Source: Euphorbia lathyris (lineage: Eukaryota; Streptophyta; Magnoliopsida; Malpighiales; Euphorbiaceae). From it: a DNA stretch of 64,000 bases. Location: the NCBI RefSeq assembly GCF_963576675.1, contig NC_088916.1:17894501-17958500 (forward strand), written 5' to 3'. Position numbers and translations under genes: made by a program. Position 1 is the stretch's first letter, and every line of letters begins with the position of its first letter. Below, one piece after another: positions 23,425-35,364 of the stretch. A model generated the notes under the pieces. The model was given only the letters and a program-made list of their open reading frames with translations, ran no database searches and was not told the origin of the DNA.

Positions 23425-26400
23425 CTAAAGCCAATTGTTTCTCAAACTTATCCCAGTAGAAGTTAAATGACGATCATGTACTTTCTGGGTTAAAGGCTTT
23501 GTCAACGGATCTGCAACGTTGTCCTCTGTAGGTACTCTTTCTATTCTCACATCTCCTCTAGCCACAATCTCTCTTATGATGTGGTATCGCTTTAGGTAGT
23601 GATTGGATGCATTATGAGACCGTGGTTCCTTTGCTTGCGCAATGGCTCCATTGTTATCACAGTACAGAGTAATGGGATTGACAATGTCAGGCACCACTCC
23701 TAGTTCTGTAATGAACTTTCTAATCCAAACTGCTTCCTTTGCTGCTTCCGCATCAGCGATGTACTCTGACTCAGTCGTAGAGAAAGCTACGCTTCCCTTC
23801 TTGGAACTTTTCCAACTGACCGCGCCCCCATTCAAGATAAACAGGTATCCTGATTGGGATTTAAAATCATTCTCATCTGTGAGATGACTAGCGTCTGAAA
23901 ATCCTTCAATTTTCAGATCTCCTTCTCTGTACACTAAGAACATATCTTTAGTCCTTCTCAAGTACTTAAGAATGTTCTTGACGGCAATCTAATGCTCGTC
24001 TCCCGGATTCCCTTGGTAACGACTCGTTACAGATAACGTGAACGCTACATCAGGTCTAGTGCATAGCATAGCATACATAATCGAACCGATCGCGCTGGCG
24101 TACGGGACTACAGCCATGCGTCGTTTGTCATCATCAGTTTTAGGACATTGATGATTGTTTAACTTTACTCCATGTACCATGGGTAAGTTACCTCGTTTCG
24201 ATTCAAGCATGCTAAACCGATTTAGCACCTTTTCAATGTATGTAGCCTATGAAAGACCAAGCAGTCTACGCGATCTATCCCTATAGATCTTTATACCAAG
24301 TATATAGGCTGCTTCACCAAGGTCTTTCATTGAGAAGTTATCGGATAACCATACTTTCACCGATTGTAATAGAGTAATGACATTTCCCATTAATAGTATA
24401 TCGTCCACATATAGTATGAGAAATGCTATAGAGCTCCCACTTGCTTTCTTGTAAATGCAAGCTTCTTCGCAATTTTGTTCGAAACCAAATTGTTTTATGG
24501 TTTCGTCAAAACGCTTGTTCCAGCTTCTAGATGCTTGCTTGAGTCCATAAATGGATCTCTGAAGTTTGCAAACTTTATTTGCACCCTTTGATATGAAACC
24601 TTCAGGCTGCATCATGTATACATCCTCAAGCAGATTTCCATTTAGGAAAGCTGTATTCACATCCATTTGTCAAATCTCATAATCAAAATGAGCGGCAATT
24701 GCAAGCATGATTCTGATTGATTTGGACATAGCAACAGGAGAGAAGGTTTCGTCATAATCAACACCTTGTTTCTGACGATATCCTTTCGCTACCAACCTAG
24801 CCTTGTAGGTGCTAACCTTTCCATCCATGTCAGTCTTCTTTTTGAAGATCCACCTGCACCCAATGGGAATTATCCCTTCGGGTGGATCAACCAAAGTCCA
24901 CACTTGGTTAGTATACATGGAATCCATTTCAGAATCCATGGCCTCAAGCCATGCTTTAGCATCTGGACTAGTAAGAGCCTCTTCGTAGTTTTCGGGTTCG
25001 TTGTCTAATACGGGAACCTCGTTATCATCTCCCACTAGAAAACCATATCTAACTGGGAGTTCACAAACTCTTCGTGATCTACGAATAGGTGCCACTGGAG
25101 TCTCATCTAATGGGACTTCTTCGGGTACCTCAACCGCCTCTATTGTTTCAGTCGGTGTTTCTTCCTCTTGAACTTCATCGAGTTCAATCATGCTTCCCTT
25201 TTGTGTTTCTTCGAGAAACTCTTTCTCTAAGAAGGTTGCGTGCTTGGATACTATCACTTTCTGATCATCTGGATGATAGAAGTAATACCCTATGGTTTCC
25301 CTGGGATATCCAATGAAGAAACATTTATCAGATTTAGAATCTAGTTTGTCGGACGCAATGTGTTTGACATACGCTGAACAACCCCATACTCGCATAAACG
25401 AGAACACGGGTTTCCTACCAACGAACAATTCATATGGTGAGGAACTAGCGGATTTAGTTGGTACTCAATTCAGGGTGAAGAGGGCAGTTTCTAAGGCATA
25501 GCCCCAGAACGTCTTTGGAAGTAAGGCCATGCTCATTATGGATCGTACCATATCTAATAGGGTACGGTTTCTCCTCTCAGATACACCATTGTGTTGTGGT
25601 GTATAAGGAGGTGTCCATTGTGAGCATATCCCACATTCAGTTAGATAATTCAGAAAATCATCATAAAGATATTCGCCACCTCGATCAGATCGAAGCGTCT
25701 TTATTTTCTTTCCTAATTGATTTTCCACTTCATTCTTGAAGCATTTGAACTTGTCAAAGGCTTCTGATTTGTGCCTCATCAAGTAGATATAGCCATATCG
25801 AGTATGGTCATCTATGAAGCTAATGAAGTATCTGAATCCTCCTCTTGCTTGGACTGACATAGGACCACATACATATGAATGAATGAGTCCTAGAGTGTCT
25901 GATACACGCTCACCTTTATTGCTAAAGGGTGTCTTTGTCATTTTACCTTTTAAACATGATTCGCATGTTTCCAATGATTCGGAATCGATTGGATCTATAA
26001 GCCCATCTGAATGTAGCTTTAGCATGCATCTCTTGTTTATATGGCCTAAACGACAATGCCACAAGTAAGTTGAATTATCTATCTTATGTCTTTTGGTATC
26101 AATTGCAAAAACAGGAGTTTTATCATCTAACACATAAATCCCATTTTGTGATATTCCTGAGAAATAAAAGATCGAATCTTTATAAAAATTGCAACTATTG
26201 TTCTTTATTGAAATATGAAAACCGTCGTCAACAAGACGGCTAATAGAAATAATGTTACGAGACATCTCAGGAATGTATAAACAATTCCTTAATTCTATTA
26301 CAAGCCCAGAGGGCAAAGGTAAAGCATAATCTCCAATTGCGAGAGCGGCAACTCTTGCTCCATTTCCAACTCGCAAGTTTATGCTTCCTTTCTTTAGTTC

Positions 26401-27342
26401 CTTAGTCTGTTTTAGCTCCTGCATATTTGTACAAATATGAGATCCACATCCGGTATCAAGTACCCAAGATTCAGACAATGAAACTGTATTTATTTCAATA
26501 TAAAACATACCAGATGCTGAAGCACCGTTATATTCCTTCTCGTGGAAGGTTAGGTACTCCATGCAATCCCTCTTCCAATGCCCTAAGTCACCACAATAGT
26601 AGCACTTTCCTTTGGGCTTCTTTTGTTCCTTTCCCTTTGTTTCGGTGAGCACATCCCCCTTGCATTTATCAAGATGGTTTGGATCGGGAGTGACCCCTTT
26701 CCTTTTTCTCGATCCTTCAATAGCAAGGGCCAACATTTCCTTGTTTTCTTTTATAATGGGCTCGACTGACTCGAGCATATGTGCAAGCTCTATGAGAGAG
26801 GTTTGCAAGCCACTCATCTGATAGTTCATGACAAACTGTGAGTAGCTCTCAGGGAGGGACTGTAGAAGTAAGTTTTCACTTAGTTCATGGTCCATCGCAT
26901 CTCCAATACTAGAAAACTTGGTTATGAGGCTGATCATCTTGGCACAATGTACCATCACAGATGTGCCCTCCTGCATCTTGCTTTTATATAACTCTTTCGT
27001 TATTTCGAAGCGCTCGCACCGAGTTTCTATCATAAATAGCTATTTAAGGTGCTTGACCATGGAAGAGGCATCCATATCTGAATGTAGTTGCCTTTTAACC
27101 TCCGGTGTCAATGATGCAAGTATGATGTCCCCTACTTGATCGTCATCAGCTTTATGCTTCAAGTAAGCATAAACCTCTTGGTAGGGAGCATCATCCATTG
27201 GGTAAGGGGGTATCGGTGTATCAAGTACATACCCTTTCCTTTCGAACTTCAAAACAATTTTGAGGTTACGAAACCAGTTGGTGAAGTTTGAACCATTCAA
27301 TTTGTTATCGGTAAGGATGTAACGCATATCGGTGTTAGTCAT
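23425..27342 (-). pseudogene. Inner copia gag-pol, one frame with five stop codons
   Basis: One frame of 1306 codons runs from ATG 27342 to the stop at 23425 with no frameshift. Gag begins MTNTDMRYILTDNKLNGSNF; then knuckle CYYCGDLGHWKRDC (about residue 249), protease WVLDTGCGSH (about 293), pre-integrase LWHCRLGHINKR, integrase with HSYVCGP, RSDRGGEYLYDD and PQHNGVSERRNR, RT with CRWIFKKKTDMDG, YGLKQASRSWN and YVDDILLMG, and RNase H with FSDASHLTD, SWKSSKKGSVAFST and YCDNNGAIAQAK, ending NVADPLTKPLTQKVHD. In-frame stops: TAG at 27040, TGA at 25465, TGA at 24670, TAG at 24247, TAG at 23989, each one transition from CAG, CGA or TGG. The integrase motif HSYVCGP departs from the usual HSDVCGP, so one catalytic Asp may also be changed. 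Confidence 0.94.
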
Positions 27343-28594
27343 GATTTTAAGAGTGTGTGTTTAAACAAAACCTGAGAGTGAGAAAGAGTAAACATATGTC
27401 ATTCATTTGCTTTAAAGTATAACAATCTAAAATTATAGGCCTTTTAATTTATTTCAGATTGCTCCCACTATTTTGCCAAATTAATAGCCCTCCATATTAA
27501 TTCGAAGAATTTCACAAATCCTTTAGTGAGCTAAGATCCTAACTCCTGAGATTTCGCCTTGAGTTTGCTCAACAAGCTAGTCTCATTTGTTAGGTAGATT
27601 CATGTAATCAATCACATCTCGAATGTGACTCCTAGGTTATTGGGTTACTAACCACATTAGTAACTAACATGTTATTCACATTAATCCCAACCATATTGCC
27701 CATTAGTTTATGACAACATGAGTTTGCTCATCCAATTATCATAATCTAATTTAAGTATTACCCCATATTCATGAAAAATAACTTTCGATAATTCAGGTGT
27801 TACCATAAGACCCTGAGCTTGAGTTTGCTCAACCACCCAAAGGCCCCCAGTACTGCCGGCTGAATTATAATATTAGGGAGGGGCAACTGATTTTAATAAC
27901 TTGCTTATTTACTTAACTTTTTAACGAGGGATTTTATTTAAGTCTCATAATCTAACTTAGTCTTGATTTGCTTTAGCATACATCAGACATACATACATTC
28001 ACATACATTGGCGTTATGGACATATCATCTAAATTATTCCGTCGAGCCAGAGACGGAATAAAAGGCCAAACCTAAGGAAATACCAACTATTACATATTTC
28101 TCTTTAGGTCCTCCGTCTTCTCCATGGCGCCTTGAAATTACATATTAATTTCTATACTACTATAAGAAAACTTCAATTGAATTGAAGGGAATCAGATGAG
28201 AGGAGAAATTACAATAGATAGTAGAAAGGCAGGACGCGCAGACCCTATTTCAAAAATACCAAAAGACTAAAAGAGGGTCCAAATAGGTCCATAACTCCAA
28301 ACATGCATAGACTCAATTAAATAAATTTAATTGGTTGATTACATAACCGACTTATGTAATATTTAGGTTAATCACATTAACTCGTCAAATTAACTTTCAT
28401 CCAATTTTACTTCTAATCGTTTTGTATCTTTATATTAATCCTTAGATTAATATAACCATATAAAACGTCGATTATGCATGTCCCAATTATTTTGATTTCA
28501 ATTCATTTAACACTTTGATTTACAACTTGGTAAAAACAAACTTTTAAACGAATTTTTCATTCGATAATCAAAACAGAAAACTATTAATTTCCGA

Positions 28595-28597
<3 letters not shown>

Positions 28598-28647
<50 letters not shown>
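28598..28647. repeat. (AT)n microsatellite, upstream tract
   Basis: About 50 bp of uninterrupted AT dinucleotides, ending TATAAATTATATTC. It can pair with the second tract at 28813-28857. Confidence 0.95.
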
Positions 28648-28649
<2 letters not shown>

Positions 28650-28682
28650 TATATTCAAGCCGATTTTATCAACTAAAATCAA

Positions 28683-28785
28683 GTGGGATTCGGACCGGGG
28701 CCCGAAACTGGGCTGCTGCCGTTTGGCAGCAGCCGCGCGACAGCGGCTGGTCGCGCCGTGAGGCGCGACCCGAGCCGCTGTCGTA
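28683..28785. other. GC-rich multi-hairpin island in the copia leader
   Basis: Perfect stems are visible: GCTGCTGCC-GTTT-GGCAGCAGC, and GGTCGCGCC-GTGA-GGCGCGACC enclosed by a second stem GACAGCGGCT / AGCCGCTGTC. GGGGCCCG adds a further self-complementary block. The base composition is sharply unlike the AT-rich surroundings. A role as a packaging, dimerisation or translation-control element of the retrotransposon RNA is inference. Confidence 0.75.
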
Positions 28786-28807
28786 TTTATTTTTTATTTT
28801 ATTTTTT

Positions 28808-28812
<5 letters not shown>

Positions 28813-28857
<45 letters not shown>
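28813..28857. repeat. (AT)n microsatellite, downstream tract
   Basis: About 44 bp of AT dinucleotides on the far side of the GC-rich hairpins, in the inner copia leader. Confidence 0.95.
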
Positions 28858-28860
<3 letters not shown>

Positions 28861-29170
28861 TTTTAAAACGGTTTTAAAAACGATTTTCAGAAATAGGAAA
28901 AACTACAATAGATTTCCTTTTTATCATTTAAATTAATAAAACTAATTTTATTAACCTAACTATAAAACTAATAGATTTTGTTATAATGATTATCAACCGA
29001 AATAATTAGGAACATACGTATAATTAATTTTAATTAACAATTAACTAAAATTTATTTATCTTTAGAATTAATTAATCAAACAATTTGTTAATTAATCCTA
29101 ACCATAAATATTTATTCAATCCTATTGAAAACTTCTAAATTTTCATATATGAAATAACGGATTTAACGAT

Positions 29171-29183
29171 GGCTCTGATACCA
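29171..29183 (-). promoter_or_regulatory. Primer-binding site of the inner copia element
   Basis: The minus strand reads TGGTATCAGAGCC one base inside the 5' LTR, an exact plant initiator tRNA-Met type site. Confidence 0.93.
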
Positions 29184-29184
29184 C

Positions 29185-31045
29185 TGAAGGAAATTAAGGC
29201 TAAGATATAGCAGCGGAAATATAAAATTTTTAGCCTACTTCCTTTTAACCATAGGATCCGTTAATCGTTATTTCATATAAAGAGGGATAAGAAGGAATAC
29301 CTTTCGATGAACAATCTACCGTTGTTAAAGAAGCGTCCACTAATCTTCTCCGAGATTCCAACCACAAAGTATAATACGGTGAGGTTAAGATGGAATCAAC
29401 CCTTATGAGATGCAACCAAATTAGATTGCCTCTAATTAACCAACACAAGATCAAAGAGAAAAGGAGATGGATGAGATTAATCAATTGACGGAAGCCGTAT
29501 GAATTCTTGTCCACGAACTAGGGGATGCGAATTCACTCTCTCTTACTTAATGTAGGTTTCGAAAATCACAATAAGGGGATGGGATTAGCTTGGTCAAAAT
29601 TCTCATAGGGAGGCGGTATATATAGTCGCTTGTATCTAAACCCTAGTTAGATAGGAATAGGTTACTTAATAGGAATTCCATTCGGAATAGGATTCCTAAT
29701 TATTATCTTATAATATATCAAATACATTTAGGATAATAATAAATAACCTATTTGGATAATAATAGGAGTATATTAATCTAATTAAAACTCATAAGTTAAT
29801 TATCTCTTAATTAATTTAATTCACAAACCTAATCAAATTAGGATTAATGGAATTAAAATAATTCCTTATTTACTATATATAAATTTCGGCCCCCTCTATA
29901 TAAATGGGCCTTACTGGGCTCAATTGGGCTTCCATCTATTAATCATATCCATCTCTCTTTTGGTTCCAAGTCTTATGTGTGATCCATTAGGTTCTTACTA
30001 CTTCTGGCCGTATGCAACTATTAAATTAATTTCTTCAAGAATTATATTTAATCCTTGCATAACGGAATGATGTACTGAGTATGTTATAGGCAAGTCTGTA
30101 ATCATTCCCCCAGAGTCCGTTAAGAAGACAGGTTGATTCTGTCGTTAACCCTTCCGTATTAGTTACAGTATAATTCGATCCTTTATCAACTATATCCTTG
30201 AACTGAATCTTATGACTATGGGTGATGTCAAGTCACATATAGCGAGACGTTCGTTTTACTTGTACATGCCGAGTCAACTCAAATAGATAGGTTAAGTGAA
30301 ATCTGTATTTCTACTCTTAAGCTATCACCTTGCAAGGATTTAGAGTCGAGTCTTCCACAAGCGATCCTTGGATATATCTCCCATTAATCGGGAGTGATAA
30401 ATGCTCAATCCAATGTATAACTACCCTGACATTACCTCCTGTGATATCCAACCTTTGCAGTTCACACCCCAGAGTCATCTCTGTTACGGATCGTGGGACC
30501 ACAGGATCAAAGTCTCACATTCAGTAATTCAGGATGACCAATTAACATTCCTTTGAGTCTGAGGATTACTTATACCTATTAATACCAATGAGATGAACAG
30601 GTGACAAGGATGAATCCACCCATCCTGTTATCTCAAATCGGATCCCCAATCCTAATGAACGACGTTTCATCAGATCTATGTAACTGTCCAGATATCTATA
30701 TATATGAAGCTTGTGAGATCAGCTTTCTGTCGGACAGAAGACATTGTTATATACAAGTCTCAACAGTGATATATCAATCCTAAATATCACTTGACTTGGG
30801 GTGGTTTTAAGTTTATTAGTTTATTATAAAGTTTTGTCTCACTTGATGCTTGTATGAACACTTTATAATCACTTTAAACAAACTTACGGATTTCCTTTTA
30901 TTAGACTTTATATAGTGCTTAAAAGGGATTGCCTTTATATAGTTATAAAACATATATCTCATTAAAACAAATGATATAAAGAACAATTCATTTATATTAA
31001 GTTTGTATCCTGCAACAATTGACTATAGGACACCAAACCCCAACA
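29185..31045 (-). repeat. 5' LTR of the inner copia element
   Basis: 1861 bp, partner of 21548-23410. A TATATATAG near 29620 lies at a plausible promoter position for minus-strand transcription. It is followed by the TSD CTATT and the outer gag. Confidence 0.95.
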
Positions 31046-31050
31046 CTATT

Positions 31051-31812
31051 TTGGTTCCTTTGAAGGTTCCAATTCAAATTAACTCGAGTGTTGCGGTTTT
31101 GGATTGGTTTGCGGTTCTGATTCTTAAAATTCTTTTGAGTGGGTTTCAGAACCGTAGTGGACCTTTTAGTGCTATTAGAAACAATAAGCACTTCCTCTTT
31201 TAAATCTTGTTTTCGAGCTTCCTCCTCAATTCGGAGGCGAGTAATCAAACTTTCCATCGAAAATTCTTTTGTTTTATGCCTCAAAATATTTTTAAAATCT
31301 TTCCACGAAGGAGGCAATTTCTCAATTAGGACAACAACTTGAAATTGATCGTTTAAAGGCATACCTTCTGAAATAATTTCATGTGCTATCTTTTGTAATT
31401 CATGAGATTGAATTTCCACTGACTTGTCATCAGTCATCTGGAATTTGAGGTAGCGGCTTACAACGTGTTTTTTCGATCCGGCCTCCTCAGTGTCATACTT
31501 CCTCTGCAGAACTTCCCAAATTTCTTTTGCTGTTTTTTCTTCAGCAGTATAGTAATCATACAGATCGTCAGTCAGTCCATTGAGTATATAATTTTTACAC
31601 AGAAAATCATTTTCTGTCCATCTCTCAGCAGCACGAACATCTGCATCGTCACCATCTTCAGGAACAATTGGTTTTTTAGAAGTCAGAACAGAAGCTACCT
31701 TCTTTGTTGTGAGGTAGAACATCATCTTCTATCTCCATCTTCGGAAATGAGCTCCTTCAAACTGGAATGGTTTGTTGATCTCAGCAATCCCATTTGATTG
31801 TTCGGTAGCCAT
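31051..31812 (-). pseudogene. Outer copia gag, N-terminal part
   Basis: It begins at ATG 31812 with MATEQSNGIAEINKPFQFEG, has a TAG codon near 31730 (explainable as CAG), and continues through a UBN2-type gag domain (KEIWEVLQRKYDTEEAG, LIEKLPPSWKDFKN). It is cut at 31050 by the inner copia insertion; the reading continues at 21542. The TSD CTATT (21543-21547 and 31046-31050) marks the split. Confidence 0.9.
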
Positions 31813-31839
31813 CAGCAGTAATAGAAATCGTCTTAAAAT

Positions 31840-32351
31840 TGTTGAAGCTCGAACTCAAAAAATAGGAACAGACCGAACAAAATTAAATGGGCAGTTTCGA
31901 AAAAATACAGAATGAATGAAAATGAAATTGTATTTCAAAGGCAGTCTCACATCACCTATTTATACAAGAAAAAAGAGCTGTTTGAGCTCTGATTTCATGG
32001 AGAAAGGGGAGAAAAATCAGGAAGGTGGAGGAGACTGAAGACACGAGTATAAATAATTAAATAAAAATTGATTTCTGAATTAATAAAAAATAATAATAAA
32101 AAATAGCCCGGCCCGGTTCGGTCGGACGGCGCGCGTGTGTGGTGGTCAACCATGAAGATAGGTTCTCACCCTTTCACAAAAGTGGGTACCCCTTGGGGCA
32201 CACCCCAAGCATGTGAGAACCTTCTTTATATACATCTCCACTAAGTGCTTTGAAAGCAATGTGGGATGTTTTTCCACTTGAAAAACTCAAAGACACAAGA
32301 AGACACATGTGTGGGCTTATTTCACAAATTATATTTGGGCCAAGCCCAACA
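31840..32351 (-). repeat. 5' LTR of the outer copia element, internally deleted
   Basis: It has the same ends as 15923-16705 but is only 512 bp. Relative to the partner it lacks several internal blocks, including about 150 bp after AAATTAAATGGGCAG and the CAACGTTCACAAAG region. The inner side does not show a recognisable initiator tRNA-Met primer-binding site: gag ATG is only 28 bp away. The leader seems to have been lost by deletion. Confidence 0.9.
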
Positions 32352-32356
32352 GTTTT

Positions 32357-32604
32357 AAAATCAATCTAATTACAAAGTTTATTTTTAGGGATAAGATAAC
32401 AAAATAGGCATAAGGTTTTTGGGGAAGTGCCAATTTAGGCTCAACGTTCAAAATAACACCAATATAGACTTACCGTTTACAACATAATATCAATTAGACT
32501 TAACGTTTACAATATAGCATTAACTTAGGCATCACGTACAAAATAACACTAACATAGACTTAACTTTTACGACATAATATCAATTGAGGCTTAACGTTTA
32601 CAAT
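32357..32604. repeat. Degenerate tandem repeat, left part
   Basis: Units of roughly 45-50 bp repeat imperfectly, with shared words TAGACTTAACGTTTACAA, ATAACACCAA and AATTTAGGC. The array is interrupted after CAAT by the CACTA element at 32605 and resumes at 37608. No gene. Confidence 0.65.
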
Positions 32605-33227
32605 CACTACAAGAAAATCACGAATTACCAGCGGAAATATCCGTCGGTAATGTATAAAAATCCGTCGGAAACTCGAATTTCCAGCGGATTACCAGCGGAC
32701 TCATTCCGCCGGTAAAAGGGCCGCTGCTCCCGCATACCGACCATATTTTGTATCCGTCGGAAATTTATTCCGACCCATATGGGGACGGAGAATTTCGCCA
32801 GTGAATTTACACACCGACCGATTATTTCCAGCGGAATTTCGCTGGTGAATATAATTTCCAACGAATATTCACCAGCGCATTCCGTCGGAAATTTTATATT
32901 TTTGTATTTTATCAAAATTATATTACAGATTATATATCGGCCGGAGATGATATTTTATAAACTAAGATAGCTTAAATTCTAGATTAATATTATTTATTTG
33001 GATGAAATAGTTAAACAAAAAGATATATATTATTATTAAATAATATTTAGTAATAATTAGTACAATATCGTATCCGATACAAGATAAAGTATATATACCA
33101 ACTATCCTATCTATATAAACCATATAATATCCTATAAGATCCAAGATAAAGTGTATATAAAACTATATATTCTATCGGACCTAGATAAAACTATAGGATA
33201 GCTATTGATCTAGATAAACCATATATC

Positions 33228-33395
33228 CTATGATACATCATTCTCATCTTCATCTACGGACTCAACCTGGTTGGACGATGAAGGTTGTGCACGAGGTGTG
33301 ATGCCCTCAGAGTTTTCCTTTTCGGTATACATGGGTTGAACAATCCTCTCCACCTCCTGCATCCGTTGCTCAAACTTCAGTAACTGCTTCTACAA
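33228..33395 (-). pseudogene. C-terminal exon of a CACTA ORF (Ptta/En/Spm-like)
   Basis: The minus strand gives a clean reading frame, KFEQRMQEVERIVQPMYTEK, then SSSNQVESVDEDENDVS and a stop at 33228-33230. It is acidic, with a heptad-like start. The upstream end has a TAG explainable as CAG. Position inside a CACTA element and style suggest the tail of its second ORF; the family call is inference. Confidence 0.45.
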
Positions 33396-33511
33396 TTTCC
33401 CTTTACATACCCTGCCATGTAGAGGAGACACAAAATAGAAAAGGTGTTTGGTTATAAAAGATAGAAAATAATATAGGGAAATAAAATTCACTGCATGCAT
33501 AAAATCAAATG

Positions 33512-33718
33512 TTAGAAAACCACAATGAAAAATATATAAATTAAGAATGTTATTATAAACTTACTCAAAGCTTGAGTGACTCTTCTTTTATCTGGTGAAA
33601 TAAATCTGGTTGGCCTCACAATCTTTGTTGGGCCACAAGTGTATCCAGACTTCGGTGCTTTCAACCTGAACTTGTTTGGAAATTTAACCGTCTTGTTCGA
33701 GTTTCCAGCAATACCCAT
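33512..33718 (-). pseudogene. Probable CACTA ORF N-terminal exon
   Basis: The frame begins MGIAGNSNKTVKFPNKFRLK and has GYTCGPTKIVRP and ISPDKRRVTQALSKF; it seems to end at a splice-donor-like GTAAGT (minus strand, about 33566). It lies upstream, in coding sense, of the acidic exon at 33228-33395. The product is not recognised with certainty. Confidence 0.35.
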
Positions 33719-35364
33719 TGTAACTTTGGAAGGCGCTCACAGCATTAGCAGGGTCCTCTTCCCATGCACTCATCACTCCCCCTTTGCAGCAATTCGCTAT
33801 CTGCTGGTTGTATGCAGTACCTGGATGGACCAATTAAGCGAGCCAAACTAGAGATCTCGAGTTCGAATCGGATAAACTATCAAAAAGAAAAGAAACTAGT
33901 ACCTACCTGGCAATAAATCCACAACAATTGGATCCTTCTTGCAAGAATGTGGGATATTTCCTTTAAATTTAGAGCAATCTCCTTGCTCAGTGGTTTATGC
34001 ACCAACCATGCTCCAGATGACTTCTTTTTTTGCCCATGTCCGACCTGGTTTTTCTATTTTGCGATGTTTCTGGTAATTATACATCATAACAATTGCCTGT
34101 CAAAACATAACAACATATTATATTATGCAAACCAAATTGAGTTTCAAAACCAAATGCAATTCTAAAATTGATTTAATTTGCATACTACATAGCCGTCTGG
34201 AGTCCAACTTATTACATCCCACTTGATAGTGATATTTCCATTTGCAGCACATGCCTCTGCAATTTCATCAACCCAAAATAGAAGTCAAGCATCTAAAAGT
34301 GGGGAAATAAAAAAGTTAAAAGCAGAGATAAGTAAAGAAGTCAAACATCTAAAAGCGGGGAAATAAAATTCAAGTCATGTTCTTACAACATAAACCAGAA
34401 GCATGGGCCATAAAAAATATGTTAAATCAATTATCTTGTGCATAAGCTTCTGTTTTGTGCTAACTGGCCGTTTTATGGAATGAATTAGAAAAATGAATCA
34501 TGTTAAAGAGCATTAAGAAGCCTTGTGTCTATTAAGTGAATCTGCTCGTCTCTCATCAGAAAGTTCACATCAATTATAAACTTGTTTCACACTACATTTC
34601 ACTATAATTTCAACAAGAATTTCTATCTGTCGGATAATTGAAAACCAAGTTCCTGAACGCCCAAACAACAACATAGTTGCAGAAAGAAAGAAGAAAAACA
34701 CTAGCAAAGGGAAAAAACATGAAAATAGAAGATGAAAGGATTGCTAATTTCACTAGATCAGAAACTAGAATTCACTCAACTTTATGCCTGTGAAATTTAT
34801 TTCCTAATCAAATTAATCTAATTGGGAATATAATATGGTTTGGTATGTAATTAGTTCAAAACTGTAAATATGCATATTATTATTGTCATTATTGTTTTTT
34901 TACATCAGACACCACTCGCTGCATTATAGACAAAACAAGCACTACATTTCTTTATTCTTGTTACATATAGAGAGAAAGAATTGATCAATTAAAATTTGAA
35001 ATTGATTAGGTGCGGATCAAAATCAATACTTATTCAAAAAGCAAAAGCAACACAAATTCAGTAAGCCCTAAATACTCTAAACTGCGCACTTCTACACCCT
35101 AGATCACAAATAAGAGGGAAAATCTCCAAATCCATTCAAAATCAAAGCTTACCCATTCAAAATTAAACAAACCCATTCAAAATTGAGAAGTTAAGTCACC
35201 TTAAATCATGTGTTTGATGACAGAGAGAGTTCAAACGCAGCTGTTGGAATCCAAATACAAACTGTTCGTGTAACTGGTTGGGAGAGAAAGAGAGAGAGAG
35301 GTGAAGGCATGGTACAGACCGAGAGAGAAGGATGAAGGTCACAAGTAGGCAAGAAGCAAGCAGG

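Larger units (their letters stand above)
27343..29170 (-). other. Long untranslated leader of the inner copia element
   Basis: 1.8 kb between PBS and gag start without a coding frame. It is AT-rich except for one sharp GC-rich island at 28683-28785, which lies between two (AT)n tracts. By position it is the 5' leader of the genomic RNA, where packaging and dimerisation signals usually sit. Confidence 0.8.
21548..31045 (-). mobile_element. Inner Ty1/copia element with 1.86-kb LTRs
   Basis: This complete-length 9.5-kb element is inserted in the gag of the outer copia. LTRs 21548-23410 and 29185-31045 differ by about 25-30 positions by eye (around 1.4%). The TSD CTATT is perfect. PBS at 29171-29183 and polypurine tract at 23411-23422 are in place. 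It has a long (about 1.8 kb) leader between PBS and gag, with a GC-rich hairpin island. The coding frame is uninterrupted by indels but has five stops. Confidence 0.96.
15923..32351 (-). mobile_element. Outer Ty1/copia element carrying two later insertions
   Basis: The 3' LTR (15923-16705) and 5' LTR (31840-32351) are flanked by a perfect TSD GTTTT at 15918-15922 and 32352-32356. Internal coding is split: gag at 31051-31812, rest of gag/protease/integrase/RT at 19637-21542, and an RNase H tail at 17217-17427. Inserted in gag is a whole second copia element (21548-31045). Between RT and RNase H lie 2.2 kb starting with a CACTA terminus, with loss of about the middle of RT to RNase H. Its own sequence without insertions would be about 4.7 kb. 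Confidence 0.93.

Noticed and set aside
28683..28877. Small frame with GC-rich start and poly(IY) end
   Set aside because: It is a translation of the hairpin island and the AT microsatellite, not a protein gene.
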